Assembly: GCF_050947875.1 (NCBI RefSeq)
Contig: NC_134571.1
Span: 230,836,024-230,900,023 of the forward strand
Direction: 5' to 3'
From: Dermacentor variabilis
Taxonomy: Eukaryota > Arthropoda > Arachnida > Ixodida > Ixodidae
DNA length: 64,000 nt
This document shows positions 20,449 through 30,995 of the stretch, piece after piece. Every line of letters starts with the position of its first letter. Position 1 is the first letter of the stretch. The notes under the pieces were generated by a model that worked only from the letters and a program-made list of their open reading frames with translations, did not search any database and was not told where the DNA came from. Position numbers and translations under genes: made by a program.

Positions 20449-21540
20449 GGTATGTCTGTATATTGTAATACTGGTTTTACCAGTGTCTTGTAGGCATTCA
20501 GTTTAACTGATTACGGTGCGTTACGCAGTCATCTTTTAAGGAAGGACAGTTTTCTAAGAGCTCACTAACAAATTGATGTGCGGTTCCCAGTTCAGATTGC
20601 CTCTCAGTATGACTCCTAAATATTTAACCTTATCGTACATGGTGATTTCAGTTCCATCCAGTTTGTATGTGAAGTTATACGGTTCTTTTTTATTAGCGAC
20701 TTTAAAACATTTTGTTTTATTGGTGTCTAGCTTCACGTAAGCTTTTCCATTTCAAACTCCATGCTTATATGTTGATTAGGTAATTTTGAAGTCTAATTTT
20801 ATCATCCCGATGGTTTACAGTTGTGTACACTACACAGTCGTCTGCAAAAAGACTTGTTTGTAGGGGTGACTGAATGCAAAATTGTATATCATTGATGTAA
20901 AGAAGGAATAAAAGGGGTGCTCAAATTGAGCCTTGGGGTACTCCCAAGTACACGTCTAAGTATTCTGAAACACTGTTGTTTATGAAAACACACTGTTTTC
21001 AGTGTTGTAAGAAGTGGGAGATCCATATTATAATTTGACTGTTGATTTTGAAAGCCGCAGGCTTTGTTATTAAGTCATGATGCAAAACTAAGTCAAAAGC
21101 TTTCAAGAAGTCAAAGGAGTACATCAATCTGACCCTCTTTGTTAATTGCATCAAGGAGGCCATGGGTTATCTCCGCAAGTTGTGTCATGGTTGAGAGACC
21201 TGATCGGAAGCCATGTTGTTGATCGAAAAGGAGGTTGTTAGTTTCCAGGTGAGTTATGATAGCTTTAAAGATCATACATTTGAATAATTTACAACATGTA
21301 CTTGTGAATGAGATAGGTCGATAATTGTTAAGTTCGAATTTAGAGCCCGACTTGTGCATGGGAATAATTTTTGCACGACGCCAGTCTTCTGGAATGTTAA
21401 ATGTTTCTAAGAATGCCTCATGAATTTTGTGCAAATACAATGACACTGCATTAGCATATCGGTACAAAAAAGCATTTGAAATGTCGTCAGGACCGGAGGA
21501 TTTCTTCACATCGAGGTTTCGTAAGATATGTAAAACAGGG
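20449..21540 (-). pseudogene. CR1/Jockey-like LINE reverse transcriptase fragment
   Basis: Minus-strand frames in order: 21509-21111 begins KKSSGPDDISNAFLYR and includes HKSGSKFELNNYRPISFTS and QQHGFRSGLSTMTQLAE. Around 21080-20800 in other frames are GVPQGS-like sequence and SLFADDCVVYT (FADD at about 20848-20837). At 20736-20554 there is KVKYLGVILRGNLNWEPHI. Between 20510 and 20449, KTLVKPVLQY matches the LVRPxLEYAS motif. RT residues are largely conserved but at least three frameshifts or stops separate the blocks. It is a different copy from the LINE at 11800-14500. Confidence 0.75.
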
Positions 21541-21849
21541 GGCCTCTTGACTTATGCTTAGACTAGGCATTGCTTGTTCGAATTTCACTGCCCAAGCACA
21601 TCAATAAACAAAATGACACCCATCTTGAACAAAAATGCATGAACATATTATAACACCAAGACAGAACAGGCACAACACCATATTTAAAGAGCAGACACAG
21701 GGTCCTCAAATGCTGTGACTGTATCTGATAAGACAATGACAGGTAAGGCATGCCACCCCTGGACTATCCGTGGAAAATAATTATAGTTTATACATGTTGG
21801 CGCCAGACGAATAGGGGAGTAAGTGTTACGTAAGAGTAAGTGTAGTCCC
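21541..21849. other. Unassigned 300 bp
   Basis: AT-rich sequence with no recognised coding match or terminal repeat between the LINE fragment and the next Gypsy element. Confidence 0.5.
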
Positions 21850-21883
21850 TAGCTCACCGTCAGCGGAAGCGGCGGTCAACAAG

Positions 21884-22369
21884 TTGACGACAAAGGGCAG
21901 TACCTGCGGTCACTGTGGTGGTGCGCACTCCCCCTCACAGTGCCAGTTCTCTCAAGCACAATGCGTGCAGGAAAACTGGGCACCTGGCACGGGTATGTTG
22001 AAGGGGGAGGACGAACAGCAAACAGCAGCAGCAGCCTGGTTCAAGCCCGGGTACCACACAAGCCTGAGGCCAGGGTAGCCGTCGAAGGGTATGCGGCAGG
22101 GGCGAGCGGTGGGGGCGTGCGCAGCAGGCTCAAGTTCTTCCATGGCCAGGCTTTACGTCGTGGCCGAGGACCTGCCGATTTTCGACGTGTGGCACATAGG
22201 CCTTGTACCATCGTCTGTGCTGCCATACATGCTGACCGTCGAAATCTGCGGGCACCCCATTTCCATGGAGCTGGACACAGGGACCAGCGTGTCTGTCATG
22301 GCCGGGAAACGTTTCAAGCGTACCTTTCCCGGCAAGTGCAACGAGGCTTTGGGTGTGATGCGCAGCTAG
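21884..22369 (+). pseudogene. Gypsy gag knuckle and aspartic protease
   Basis: At 21899-21940 the frame encodes CGHCGGAHSPSQC, a zinc-knuckle-like motif with one residue fewer than standard. In a second frame (22091-22369) there is a protease with ICGHPISMELDTGTSVSVMAG; the catalytic DTG triad is intact at about 22271-22279. The frame ends at TAG at 22367. A further protease piece, PLYLTEGLSPTLLGQNWI, follows at about 22440-22500 in another frame. The enzyme would cleave the polyprotein in the particle. Confidence 0.75.
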
Positions 22370-22740
22370 TCCGGGCAGCTCTCCCAGGTCCAGAATCAGG
22401 CACAGATTAGCGTTCGCTTTCGAGACAGGGAGGCAACCCTTCCCCTTTACTTAACCGAGGGGTTATCGCCGACGCTGCTGGGTCAAAACTGGATTCATGC
22501 ACTGGGAATTCGTCTGCCAGAGTACCAGGAAGCCAGCCTGCATGCGTTGAAAGACGTCCCCAACCTCCTAACTGAGTTCAAGTCCCTGCTCCAGCCAGGG
22601 GTGGGCACATTCGCCTGCACGACGGCTGGCAACGTACCTGAGGGAGCTCAGCCACGTTTTTCAAGCCTCACCCACTGCCATTTGCCCTGACGGACGGGGT
22701 CACCCAGGAGCTGCAACGGTTACAGCGAGAGCGCATCCTG

Positions 22741-23277
22741 GTGCCCGTCAAGACTATTGAATGGGCCGCTCCCATCGTACCAGTCCTCAAGCGTGACGGC
22801 AGTGTCAGGATCTGCGGGGATTTCAAGGTTGCCATCCACACTGTCACTACCGTCAAGGAGTACCCGTTGCCTTGGATTGAAGATCTCTGGTCAGTGTTGT
22901 CCGGTGGACAGAAGTGCACCAAGCTCGACCTCAGCGATGCTTACCAGCAGCTCCTGCTCCAGGATGCCTCCCGGAAGTATGTCACAATATCGACAACTTT
23001 GGGGCTCTTCCAGTATGCACGCTTACCGTTTGGCATGGCCTCAGCCTCAGCTATATTTCAGAGGGAGATCGACAACCACTCCAGGGGCATGATGCACCTG
23101 GCGGTGTACTTCGATGACATCCTGGTTAGTGGCAGCGACAACAGGGACCACCTGCAGAACCTGCACAACATCCTGGCACAACTGCAGGTCGCCGGTCTCA
23201 AGCTCAAGCTGGAAAAGTGCATTTCCGGGCCCCTGGTGTCAAGTACTTGGGATATGTCATTTCCCAGGCTGGCCTAG
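22741..23277 (+). pseudogene. Gypsy reverse transcriptase
   Basis: The frame shows RT blocks WAAPIVPVLKRDGSVRICGDF, TKLDLSDAYQQLLL (first Asp), YARLPFGMASASAIFQREID and AVYFDDILVSG (YFDD active site, both Asp present). It ends at the LKLKLEKC motif, after which a frameshift near 23217 moves the thumb into another frame (VKYLGYVISQAGLDP at 23226 onward). Compared with relatives, CGDFKVAIH replaces CGDYKVTIN. It is not a shadow of another gene: all RT motifs are in order. Confidence 0.85.
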
Positions 23278-23913
23278 ACCCGGCTCCACGTAAAGTTGAT
23301 GCTGTGCTTAAGGCGCAGCTTCAGAGCTACCTCGGCCTCATCAGCTTCTACAGGAGTTTCCTGCCGCACCTGTCGGAGCATCTACAGCCGCTCCATCTTC
23401 TGCTTCGAGATGGTCGGCAATGGGTCTGGAAGAAGGAGCAGGAGCGGGCCTTCCAATGCAGCAAGGAGCCTGGCTCATCACCAAGGCTCCAGTGCTAGTA
23501 AACTTCGATCCTGCCAAGCCTATTATCCTGACCGTAGATGATGTCCATACGGCGTGGGAGCCGTCCTGGCGCACCGGGACAAGGATGGCCAGGAACGCCA
23601 TGTATCGTTTGCTTCTCATCGGCTTCGTGCTGCAGAGCAACACTACAGCCAACTGGACAAGGAAGGCCTGGGCCTCATGTTCGGTGTCGAACGCTTCCAC
23701 CAATATTTGTGGGGCGGGAAGTTCGAGGCGGTCACGGACCACAAGCCGCTGTTGGGGCTACTGGGGCCTGACAAGGCAGTTCCCGCGCAGGCATCGTCTC
23801 CAGTGGTAAGCTGGGCCTTCAGGCTGGAAGCTTACAGTTACCAGTTGGTTTACCGTCCGGGAAAGGACCTGGGACCTGTTGATGCCCTGAGCCGCCTGCC
23901 CCGTCTGAGGTGA
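23217..23913 (+). pseudogene. Gypsy RT thumb and RNase H, frameshifted
   Basis: A first frame (23217-23498) has the thumb FYRSFLPHLSEHLQPLH and QWVWKKEQERAF. A second (about 23420-23540) has WLITKAPVLVNFDPAKP. A third (23554-23913) has RNase H: MGAVLAHRDKDGQERHVSFAS, LDKEGLGLMFGVERFHQYL, TDHKPLLGLLG and DALSRLPR. Around 23530 the sequence reads TVDDVHTAWEP, where the family has the first catalytic Asp in a DASPYGLGAVL-type motif, so this part is damaged. Confidence 0.8.
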
Positions 23914-24026
23914 CTGATGCTGTTCCAGAACCTGCTTAAATGTTCACGCTGGAGCACGCTTACCCAGAGGTACTCTCCAGATCTGCGGTATCGCAAGCAA
24001 CCAGCTAAGACCCAGTCCTGTCTCAG

Positions 24027-24525
24027 GTGGCCAAGGCGGTGTCCCGTGGGGAGGAAATGGTTCAGCAGGCCTATAGCCACAAGGCCGCTGAGCTGAGCTT
24101 GCAGCAGGGCTGCCTACTGTGGGGTTCCACGGAGGTGATCCCACAAAGTCTCCGGCCCAGGGACCTGCAGTTGCTGCACGCGGGTCATTCTGGCGTGGAA
24201 AAGACCAAGATGGTGGCCCAGTCCCATGTTTGTTGGCCTAGCCTGAACCATGACATCGCTCACATGGTGCAGAGCTGCCAAATCTGCCGGGAGCATCAGG
24301 GGGCCTCTCGTCGTGTGGAAATCAGCCCCTGGCTATTCCCACAGAGACCCTGGTCCCGCCTACATGTGGATTTTGGGGGCCTTTCAAGGGCCATTACTTC
24401 CTGGTGGTGGTGGACGCCTTTTTGAAGTGGGTGGAGGTTCTACCTGTCATCACTCCATCAACAGGCGCAACCATTGCAGCGCTACGACAGGTCTGTTTTC
24501 GCCAGCATGGAGTACCTGGCCTGGC
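24027..24525 (+). pseudogene. Gypsy integrase, N-terminal half
   Basis: The frame at 24027-24425 contains the HHCC zinc finger (LLHAGHSGVEKTK and CQICREHQG) and the first core strand RLHVDFGG, with catalytic Asp at about 24368. A shift near 24400 moves to frame 24404 onward: VVDAFLKWVEV and FRQHGVPG. The second catalytic Asp (SDNG motif) should follow directly, but homology stops at about 24525 where the Penelope-like element begins. Integration activity is therefore impossible. Confidence 0.8.
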
Positions 24526-24559
24526 TGACGAAGAATGGAATCCGGCGGATGATGTTTCG

Positions 24560-24842
24560 CCTTACCGCCCTGCTTGCACTTGCCAACTCTTGCATTTGTT
24601 CTTTAATGCACTCATTTACGGAATTTAGCAACTCGTCATGCGGAGAGGAATAATACAGGTTTTCGATATCCATACTACATAGTATATACTACATAGTATA
24701 TACTACATAGTATATAATACATAGTACTACATAGTATACATAGTATGGATATCGAAGGCCTGTATTATTCCTTGCCGCATGACAGATTGCTAAATTCCGT
24801 AAATGAGTGCATTAAAGAACAAGTGCAAGAGTCCGCTTTTAT
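24560..24842. repeat. Head-to-head inverted repeat with AT palindromic centre
   Basis: The complement of 24575-24676 matches 24742-24842 with few mismatches: both read GTATGGATATCGAA, then CTGTATTATTCC and a GAGTGCATTAAAGAACAA block. The central 24677-24741 consists of 14-base units around TACTACATAGTATA that are themselves near-palindromic. The whole could form a long hairpin. Both arms encode the same RT start (MDIENLYYSSPHDELLNSV-like and MDIEGLYYSLPHDRLLNSV-like). Confidence 0.9.
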
Positions 24843-25221
24843 TGACAGATGCGGTGTTTCCACAGGAGCTTTTCTAGAAATTTTTTCAATGTACTTGAAG
24901 TCAACGCTGATTGGGTGGAGAGATGGCGTTTTTCTCCAGAAATCAGACATTTGTATTGGCTCAAAGGTTGCCCCTATTCTTAGCAATATTTACCCGAGTA
25001 AAGTTGACAGCTGCTTAGAGAAAGCCTTAGGTGATAGTGTTATCAAGATATTTCGTTATTTTGATGATTTGATGATTTTCTGCAATAGGGAAGAATTCGA
25101 TTCTGCTGCTACCTCAGTAAGTGAGCAATTTAAACTTTATGGAGGAGGATTAAAGTTTACCAAGGAATTTCCTCAGCAATGCGTAATTCAGTTCCTAGAC
25201 ATTTATTTCCTTGGTCTTTGA
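24745..25221 (+). pseudogene. Penelope-like reverse transcriptase fragment
   Basis: The frame begins MDIEGLYYSLPHDRL, which matches the DVxxLYTNIP first-Asp block of Penelope-like RTs (related to telomerase). Further on there is STGAFLEIF, then KVAPILSNIY, and KIFRYFDDLMIFC, where the family has FRYVDD; the active-site Asp pair is kept. It ends with KFTKEFPQQ and IQFLDI, the usual block after the palm. The N-terminal third of the protein is absent. The frame closes at 25219, after which the linker continues in other frames. Confidence 0.85.
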
Positions 25222-25642
25222 AAAAAATCCTGTTTGTTGGCAGTACTCCCCAAGCTGTTTGTTGGCAGTACTCCCCAAGATCTTTGAAGCCGTTGTTAAA
25301 CTTTCAATCCAAACAATCCAAAGTAGTAAAAAACGGAATTGCCATGTCATGCTTTAAGTCTTCTCTCACCAGATCCTGCATGCAGAAAATGAGCGCCAGT
25401 TTTAATGCGCAGGTCCGGCGCCTATTAGAAGCAGGGTATCCTAGTGTAGCGGTGGCCACTGTGGCTGAGCGCCTAAAGAAGTCTGTTTCGAGGGGGACGG
25501 ACGTGATCACAGAAAGCAGTAATAGCAAAAAAGGAGTAGTGGCTATTCCGTACATTCATTTAGTGTTGCACAGGCTTAAAAAAGTTGCAAGCAGATATGA
25601 CGTTAATGTTGCTTTCAGTGCTCCCAATAAGCTAGGTAAGAT

Positions 25643-25960
25643 ATGCACTGCCGTACAGAGGAAAAGGAGCAGGTAAAAGGCAAAAAAAGAACAGATATTT
25701 GTCCAGTGAGGCACAACAAGAACAGTTTTACTTACTGTCATATGGGTGTGGTTTATAAAATTCCCCTTGGCTGTGGCCAGTTCTACATAGGGCAAACGGG
25801 ACAGCGCATCAATCAGAAGCTAATGGAACATAAAAGGTCGTTAACTGGTGAATCTCCTTCTAATCTTTCCCTACATTGGCAAGATTGTAACTGCACTCCA
25901 GAGTTAGATGAATGCACATATTGTACAGGCATAAGAATGAAGATACGCGTCTTATGGTAG
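25643..25960 (+). pseudogene. Penelope-like GIY-YIG endonuclease domain
   Basis: The frame contains GVVYKIPLGCGQFYIGQTGQ, the GIY-YIG core in its Penelope form (VYKIP...YIGQTG), followed by RINQKLMEHKRSL with the conserved Arg and the helix that carries it, and HWQDCNCTPELDEC. This domain nicks target DNA for target-primed reverse transcription. The stop at 25958 comes shortly before the normal end; residual coding (RLMVEAWHIYNGG, in another frame) continues to about 26060. Confidence 0.85.
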
Positions 25961-26239
25961 AGGCGTGGCATATCTATAATGGTGGAAGTGTGTGTGTGTG
26001 CATCAGCCTTCGATTACTTTACATAAGGAAGAGATTGAGAGCCTTAACAGTTATCTCTCACTTAGACCAGCACACGTACCCGACTGACACATGGTGATAC
26101 CATTCCTGAACTTGCGCAGATGAGCTTTATGTCTTCTTTTTTCGCCTTAGTGCTCCCTTCAGTTGACAGTCGGCATTCATGTTGTCCACTTCTCTACTCT
26201 TGTGTCCTGTTTGCACGCCTCACCTCTTTTTGCATAACA

Positions 26240-26780
26240 AATCTTTACCAACTAGCTCAGCTTTCTGTCGTTCTGTGCTGACTAGGTCAAGGTGCGCATG
26301 ATTGAAGGGCAAATCAGGAGGCACGAAGGCACTAAAAAGAGTAACTGTGTGTAGCTGAACTTTGGCTTGTTGGCACTTGAGACAAGCATGTGTCCAGCAC
26401 CGGATGTCAATGTTCATGCGTGGCTAAAGGTGTCGTGTCACGACGAGGCGCTACGTTGCACGAATTGGAGGTGTGAATAAGTATGTAAAGCCTCAAAGAC
26501 GCTTCAACAAAATGATGCTGGAACACAGGGGGTGAGGGCAATTGGTACAGCTATTACAAACCAACGGAACCGCGGAGCCGGGAAGTAGCATGTCTTGGAA
26601 TGCAGAAGTGTTGTCCGTATTTCGAAAAGCCGGCAGTTTGCTGTCTTTTTGCTGTGCTGTAACCATGGCTGCAGAATCCACAAGTGCAAGCTCCTCAATA
26701 ATTGCATTCCCTTCTATCTGTGACAGGGCATCAGCAATGCTTTTGACAACTGATGGGTGAATGAATGAACAAACCGCATG
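26240..26780 (-). pseudogene. Gypsy fragment: RNase H end and integrase zinc finger
   Basis: Reading the minus strand from 26760, KSIADALSQIEGNAI matches the end of RNase H (ADALSRIE), then QQKDSKLPAFRNT and a linker. In another frame from 26417, MNIDIRCWTHACLKCQQAKVQ carries the CxxC half of the integrase zinc finger, then FVPPDLPFNHAHLDLV with the first catalytic strand. It stops at about 26240, next to the end of the Penelope-like element. It belongs to a different Gypsy lineage from the copies at 15.4, 21.9, 47.2 and 61.9 kb. Confidence 0.7.
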
Positions 26781-26984
26781 AAATGATATGATGAACAGTG
26801 CCACCACGCAGACAAACGTGCACAGAATAGATGGATGTGGGCGAAAGTGGCAGTGGTTTCTGCTGCAGTGAAACCGCTGCACTGGCGAAATGTGAACATC
26901 TTGGACATGTGCGGAAAAGATTTTTCGGCCGCTTTGGCCTTTCCACCCACTTGCCACTTCCCAAGTGTGAACATAGCCTGACTT

Positions 26985-27123
26985 TCTGTATTCGCCAGTA
27001 CCGGACACTTTCTGCCGAGGTGGCAAAGTGCCGCTGGGCAGACCTATTTCCATTCACTTTGGCGTATTCGATCACTCTCTTTTTAAATGCCGCGGTGAAC
27101 TGCTGTCGAGTACCAGTACTCAT
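26985..27123 (-). pseudogene. pogo/Tigger-like helix-turn-helix fragment
   Basis: The minus-strand frame opens MSTGTRQQFTAAFKKRVIEYAK, then NGNRSAQRHFATSAESVRYWRIQK. This is the N-terminal psq/Brinker-type helix-turn-helix found in pogo-superfamily transposases of arthropods (FKxxVIxxAxxxGNRxAxRxFxVxExxVRxWR). The frame runs on to 26731 but the later part has no recognised match. The catalytic domain is missing. Confidence 0.55.
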
Positions 27124-27289
27124 TTTGCGGGTTGTCGCGAAATTAACAATGCCAGGAACAATCGCTGCACAAAAAGCGAAGACGGGGTCGGTCCAACTGC
27201 ATAGGCCGTCAGCGCTGGGCCACGTCGGTCAACATGGAGGTGATAACGATGCGGATTCCAAAAGGTCTGCGGCTCTCACGTGTTGCCAG

Positions 27290-28070
27290 ACAACTATTCA
27301 GGTCTTGCCAAGAGCCAGTATATAAGTCGAGAGGAGAAATTTTACTAATGTTTTTTGGAAAAAACCTCGACCTATATTCCGCACTGTATGGTACTCCCAA
27401 CAAACGTGTTCCTGCTTGCACGTCAGCTTTAGGTCTAGATAACGAAGTTCTCCCTTCTCAGGATATTCCTTAGTCAGTGCAAAGACATCGAGCACTTCAC
27501 TGAACTTGGCGTAAACTTCCTGAAATTGAGCAGATGCGCCGTGAGGGCCTTGTTCAAGGACAATTCGAAAATTGTCCACATAACGAAGAAGCTTCTTAAC
27601 AGACACTTGCACAGATGATAGCAAGGCGTGCAAATGTTGGGCGAATGTAGCCAAAACCAGATCGCTTCACATGGGTGCAATGCAGGAGCCAAGGCACACC
27701 CTTTTTCTGGATGAGCGGTTCGCCCATAAAGTTACCCCCGTCGCATGGAGGTATAGTCTTAATGCCTTGAGGAAGTCGTTCTTTGAACGACTTCCTCGTT
27801 TTGAAATCTCAAGACAGCATCATGTGTCAATGGCATCTATTATTTTAACCGATTATTTTAACGAAATGTCACAACGTCGCTAACATGGTGGCCTTGAAAG
27901 AAATTGATCTCATTAAAGTTGCCTGTACATTCTCATTAATTAAGAAGGCAGTTTCATGGCTTTCAGAGAACTGTCGTCTCACCACTGTGAACATATCTTC
28001 AAATTTACACCAAAGTGGAAGTCTGACCACCAAAAAAGCAGTGCTGGTTTGGCCTAACTCCCTAACCACT
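27290..28070 (-). pseudogene. Second Penelope-like RT fragment
   Basis: On the minus strand, 28069-27869 includes LPLWCKFEDMFTVV- and VQATLMRSISFKATMLAT-like sequence. Around 27690-27650 there is LGSCIAPM, and 27654-27298 has KKLLRYVDNFRIVL, VFALTKEYPEKGELRYLDLKL and FFQKTLVKFL. These are palm and thumb blocks of a Penelope-like RT. The active site reads YVDN instead of YVDD, so the second Asp is lost. Sequence differs strongly from the element at 24.7 kb, so it is another family. Confidence 0.75.
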
Positions 28071-28101
28071 GGCTGGCAAAAAGCTTTTGGTAGTGACTAC
28101 A

Positions 28102-28171
28102 CTGATGGGGCCCGGTACTTTAATATCTGCACTACAGTGACGGGGCCCGGCACTTTAACATCTACACTACA
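28102..28171 (+). repeat. 35-bp tandem duplication
   Basis: Two consecutive 35-base units starting GGGGCCCGG, with a few substitutions, at 28102-28136 and 28137-28171. Confidence 0.8.
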
Positions 28172-28272
28172 GAGACGGCTCTTTAACCACATTGACATAT
28201 GACAAAAATACGAACATATATATGGACATGTTCCTGTAAGAACGGTAATCGAGGTCCCATGACCATGATCGT

Positions 28273-28637
28273 ATATGACAAAAGGTGGAGAATAGCTTTT
28301 TTGCGATTTCGCTAAGTTCCATGTTTCGGGCCCTCCTGCATACACGATACATTTTTGTTGCGCATGAATATTTTCTCAGTGATCAGTGATACATCTTGCA
28401 TGAAGGTTGGGCTGCAAAGTGGCTTCTTAGCGCGTAACTCATGGAGAAATGTTTAGGAATTTTTCCCAGAATAAGAAGACAACAAAAGAAATATTACTTT
28501 GTGTTTGAAACAATACATGTTGTTAGGCTTACATGAGAAAATTCTCAAGCATTACAAAAAATTTGTGCAGCAGGAGGGCCCCAGACTTGGAACTTTGCGA
28601 AATCGCAAAAATAGCATGCTCAATTTCTTGTCATATA
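28273..28637. repeat. Foldback repeat, arms about 85 bp
   Basis: The complement of 28273-28357 resembles 28555-28637 along its whole length. Shared landmarks are GCAGGAGGGCCC, GGAACTT(A/T)GCGAAATCGCAAAAA and CTTGTCATAT. The loop is about 200 bases. It looks like a MITE or foldback element, but no flanking duplication was found. Confidence 0.7.
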
Positions 28638-29340
28638 AAATGTTTTCCCAAGAAAACTAGAGCGTCTCATGCAGCTAATGGTTATTCCTTTGTGTCAACA
28701 TATTCGCCCCATCACATACAAAATTCCACAGAAAACAAAAAAATGGTAATCAGACTTTGATTAGCATAATTAGTGTTCCTGTACATGCTCCCGCAGGGAG
28801 CAGAGTTGCGCATACCGTTTCCGGCGCCGCTCACACCGCTATTCGCCGAGCGCTATCACGTGGTACAAAAATGACGTCAAATGATCAACTGCGCTGCTGC
28901 GAAGCCAACTTTACGGGCACGGCGCCGGCTCGTTTCTGTCAGTGCCATCAAAATTGCAATCAGCGGACCGTCAAGCGTGCATTGCACCGATCAGCTCCTG
29001 GTTGCAGGTACGGTGTTGGACGATATTAAATTAATAACTTTGGTGAAGTGGTAAGAAACACATCATTTTGAAACTTGTATTCCAGTATGACGGGGTGCAG
29101 CGCACCAATCTGCATAAATCGCACGTAAGGTGGCAAAGCTTATTACGCGGCGCCGTGCAGACGGACGAGACTGGCCAGTTCCGAAAGGGACGAGGATAAG
29201 CGAGATGCGTTCACCTTGTTTACAGAGGTGAGTTCGGCTAGTTTACACTAAAGCAGCATTTATATCGAGTGACACTCCTGTACACGCTGAAATGCGCACG
29301 CCTGGCATGAGAGGTTGTTCACTTGTGCAATTTTTCGAGT
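28638..29340. other. Unassigned sequence
   Basis: 28780-29020 is locally richer in CG dinucleotides, with an open plus-strand frame (28757-29029) that matches nothing recognised. The remainder shows no feature. Confidence 0.4.
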
Positions 29341-29409
29341 TATATGTGCAGCGCGACACAGACGCGGGACAAACAATGGACGACACGTCTGTGTCGCGCT
29401 GCACATATA
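29341..29409. repeat. Perfect 24-bp inverted repeat
   Basis: TATATGTGCAGCGCGACACAGACG at 29341-29364 is repeated as its exact complement at 29386-29409, with a 21-base loop. The arms are GC-rich in an AT-rich setting, so the RNA or single strand would form a very stable hairpin. From 29410 to 30617 nothing else was recognised except a poly-T run at 29572-29595. Confidence 0.9.
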
Positions 29410-30617
29410 CGCCAACAATGTTAGCTTACCAACTATCCCAATTCGCTGTGTAGCTTGTACAATTGTTGACTATGCGGCTCCAAAACAGTATGTTCAAAAC
29501 AGACTAAATGCTAACAGACACGATTCGCCCGCTGCATCCCGACTTTTTTCTGTTTCTTTGTTTTGTTTTTTGTTTTTTTTTTTTTTTTTTTTTTGTCGGA
29601 GTTCTCATTTTTCATGTAAGGTCGATCAGTGTACTCGCGTTCACTATTTTGTAGTATGCGAAAACATCGTGCGCTCCTGCTGATGAGACAGCTGTGATAT
29701 CTTCAGCATTTACCACCCGCAATATGTTGCTTGTTCGATCAGCCTTAGTCGACATGAGGAATGTGAAATTATTTTTGTACGTTTAATAGGTGATGTATTA
29801 TAGTAAATTAACCTGAGTAGTATGAAGAGATAAAGAAAAATGTGTTGTCATATTACAGTCTGCAATGTGTGAATAATTGCTTTGCAAGTTTGCCATCTTA
29901 TGTGATTATAGTGCAATAAAAATAACCTGTTTTTACTCTTAATAACTTGTTACCTTTCCAGTGGCTTTGCATTCTGCCCCCAAGGCTCCAAGAACCAGCA
30001 CTCATCCCCTGTTGCCACCAGCCATTGCTCATCCATTCCCTTGTACGAAATAAATTTGATCTAGAAGCTCGTGCATTTTTAATATTTTTCTACTCACAAA
30101 TTTGCTGCTACGAAGCAGCTGTTTGAGGTATGAATCATAAAAATAAGCTCTGCATAAAATGTGCACAGGTGAACATTTGAAATATGTTTAAATATAACTG
30201 TCTGTGCCGCATATATCGAAAACATGCAGCAGCTGTGAATGACGGTTAGTGACGAATGACGGTCACGGTTAACGGTCACTGACATAACTGCAGACGCGAT
30301 AGTTCTCTTGGCCACGATCATTATTCGTCTGGTTTCGGCAGGCAAAATGTGCTCACATAATTGTCCATCCCACATGCACGAAGTTTTCTTTATACACCCC
30401 GTTAAAATATTTCTTGCCTTCCGGCCTCTGCAAGAAAACTTCATATGCATGCTGAAAAACCTTGCACCGCTTTTTGTTGCAAGGTGATACGCATTTACAC
30501 GCGAATTTTTGAGCTGTTCGAGTTATGGTTGCAGTCACGATTTTATTTTGAGGGAGCGAGTGGGCTCCTATATGTACGTTCGTGGCGTGTGTTTGTATAT
30601 GTATGTGTACATACAAA

Positions 30618-30995
30618 CTAAAGATTTCGGGAGGTTCGTTCCCCACCTGCGGCAAGTTGTTTTTTCATCCACTTTCACAGCCATTACTTTATCGTTTCTT
30701 TATTTAATTTATTAAGCCCAAGTAGTTTCCCCTATGTTGTCCTTGGTGTCAGTGTTTGTTGGCTTCTTATGATATGACTAATAAATATCGGGCCCCTCGG
30801 TTAACCCCCTTCTCATTTATTACATAACAAGGGTCTCAAATCCGGCCACATTGATGCCTCCAGGTAGCATGTGTGGGTTTATTGACCGGTTGCCTTCACC
30901 CAAAAAGATCACGTTCTCGTGATGCCTGCGGCCAAAAGGATGTTCCACGTCCGCCGCCAAGGTGAGTGGTACTGGCTAACACTGCCAGGGTATCA
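30618..30995 (+). repeat. Single truncated copy of the tRNA-bearing 465-bp repeat
   Basis: From GGAGGTTCGTTCCCCACCTGCGGCAAG onward this matches the unit repeated at 50.2-51.2 kb. Shared landmarks are the TTTTTTCATCCACTTT block, GTTGTCCTTGGTGTCAGTGTTTG, ATCGGGCCCCTCGGTTAACCCCC and AAAAAGATCACGTTCTCGTG. It starts inside the T-arm of the tRNA-like part and ends near GGCTAACACTGCCAGGG. It is the more divergent copy. Confidence 0.85.

Larger units (their letters stand above)
21850..24525 (+). mobile_element. Ty3/Gypsy remnant truncated by a Penelope-like element
   Basis: Gag zinc-knuckle, protease, RT, RNase H and integrase pieces follow each other on the plus strand in three frames. The 5' LTR and most of gag are missing. 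The integrase core ends abruptly near 24525, where a Penelope-like sequence starts. GC-rich codon use sets it apart from AT-rich neighbours. Confidence 0.85.
24530..26290 (+). mobile_element. Penelope-like retroelement with inverted partial copy
   Basis: A plus-strand Penelope-like RT (24745-25221) and GIY-YIG endonuclease (25643-25960) define the element. At its 5' side, 24545-24690 holds an inverted partial copy of its start. Such head-to-head partial copies are characteristic of Penelope-like insertions. The stretch at 26180-26280, also found at about 4110-4200, may be its 3' terminal repeat. Confidence 0.85.

Noticed and set aside
22668..24296. Minus-strand ORFs opposite the Gypsy RT and integrase
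   Set aside because: No motifs; they arise from GC-rich codon bias of the plus-strand pol.
28757..29029. Candidate promoter or first exon in a CG-richer patch
   Set aside because: No TATA or initiator, no coding match and no linked downstream gene.
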